Shown in pieces: positions 5,300 through 5,355 of a stretch of 5,355 bases of DNA. Position numbers and translations under genes: made by a program. The stretch's first letter is position 1. Each line of letters starts with the position of its first letter. The notes beneath the pieces were generated by a model. That model saw nothing but the letters and a program-made list of their open reading frames with translations, was not told where the DNA came from and made no database searches. Source of the stretch: Deltaproteobacteria bacterium (GTDB lineage: Bacteria > Desulfobacterota > Desulfarculia > Adiutricales > Adiutricaceae). The stretch lies in contig JAITJP010000024.1 in assembly GCA_031278835.1 (NCBI GenBank), positions 1 to 5,355 of the forward strand, in the 5' to 3' direction.

Positions 5300-5355
5300 T
5301 TATTCTTCTTCACCGTCTGGGCTGGGTTCAGTTTCACTGGCCAGGGCTTTTTTGG
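5300..5355 (-). CDS. C-terminal end of an unidentified protein (runs off right edge)
   Basis: Reading the minus strand from the right edge gives 17 complete codons, KKALASETEPSPDGEEE, then TAA at 5300-5302. A polar, acidic, disordered-looking tail ending in EEE is typical of a real C-terminus. The GC-balanced composition stops abruptly at the TAA, where AT-rich DNA begins. Orientation matches all other genes. There is too little sequence to name a family, and the call rests on composition and tail character alone. Confidence 0.5.
   Translation of the reverse strand, partial: KKALASETEPSPDGEEE

Overview
The window looks like ordinary housekeeping DNA from a Gram-negative bacterium, most likely of the Desulfobacterota (deltaproteobacterial) type. 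That placement is an inference from gene content and from how the lipoprotein and polyprenyl synthase read. No marker gene proves it. All recognisable genes lie on the minus strand. In transcription order (right to left) they are: the last 17 codons of an unidentified protein with an acidic tail, rimO (methylthiotransferase for ribosomal protein S12), a long-chain polyprenyl diphosphate synthase, a small lipoprotein, and the first 226 codons of coaBC (coenzyme A biosynthesis).

Layout: 1-678 is coaBC, which starts at 678 and runs off the left edge. 679-1148 is non-coding, with two adjacent terminator-like hairpins at 819-879. 1149-1754 is the lipoprotein. 1755-1850 is a short AT-rich gap with a 12-bp inverted repeat. 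1851-2825 is the polyprenyl synthase. 2826-3186 is an AT-rich spacer with several hairpins. 3187-4629 is rimO, with a 12-bp tandem duplication over its GTG start. 4630-5299 has no confident gene: a GC-rich, GGCC-studded island (about 4690-4985) is followed by a very AT-rich stretch. 5300-5355 is the C-terminal end of another minus-strand gene.

The genes do not form one pathway. They share themes of cofactor and lipid supply (CoaBC, polyprenyl synthase), envelope (lipoprotein) and ribosome modification (RimO). Gaps of 96 to 670 bp argue against one tight operon. Only the polyprenyl synthase and lipoprotein are close enough for easy co-transcription. About 30% of the window is non-coding, and much of that is AT-rich with homopolymer T/A runs, while the genes are GC-balanced and full of GGCC. 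Loose packing of this kind is compatible with a host-associated or otherwise slowly eroding genome (inference). A gut-symbiont deltaproteobacterium would fit, but this is a guess.

I found no mobile element, CRISPR array, tRNA, rRNA or defence system. The part I can explain least is the GC-rich island upstream of rimO, which could be a structured RNA or a decayed gene.
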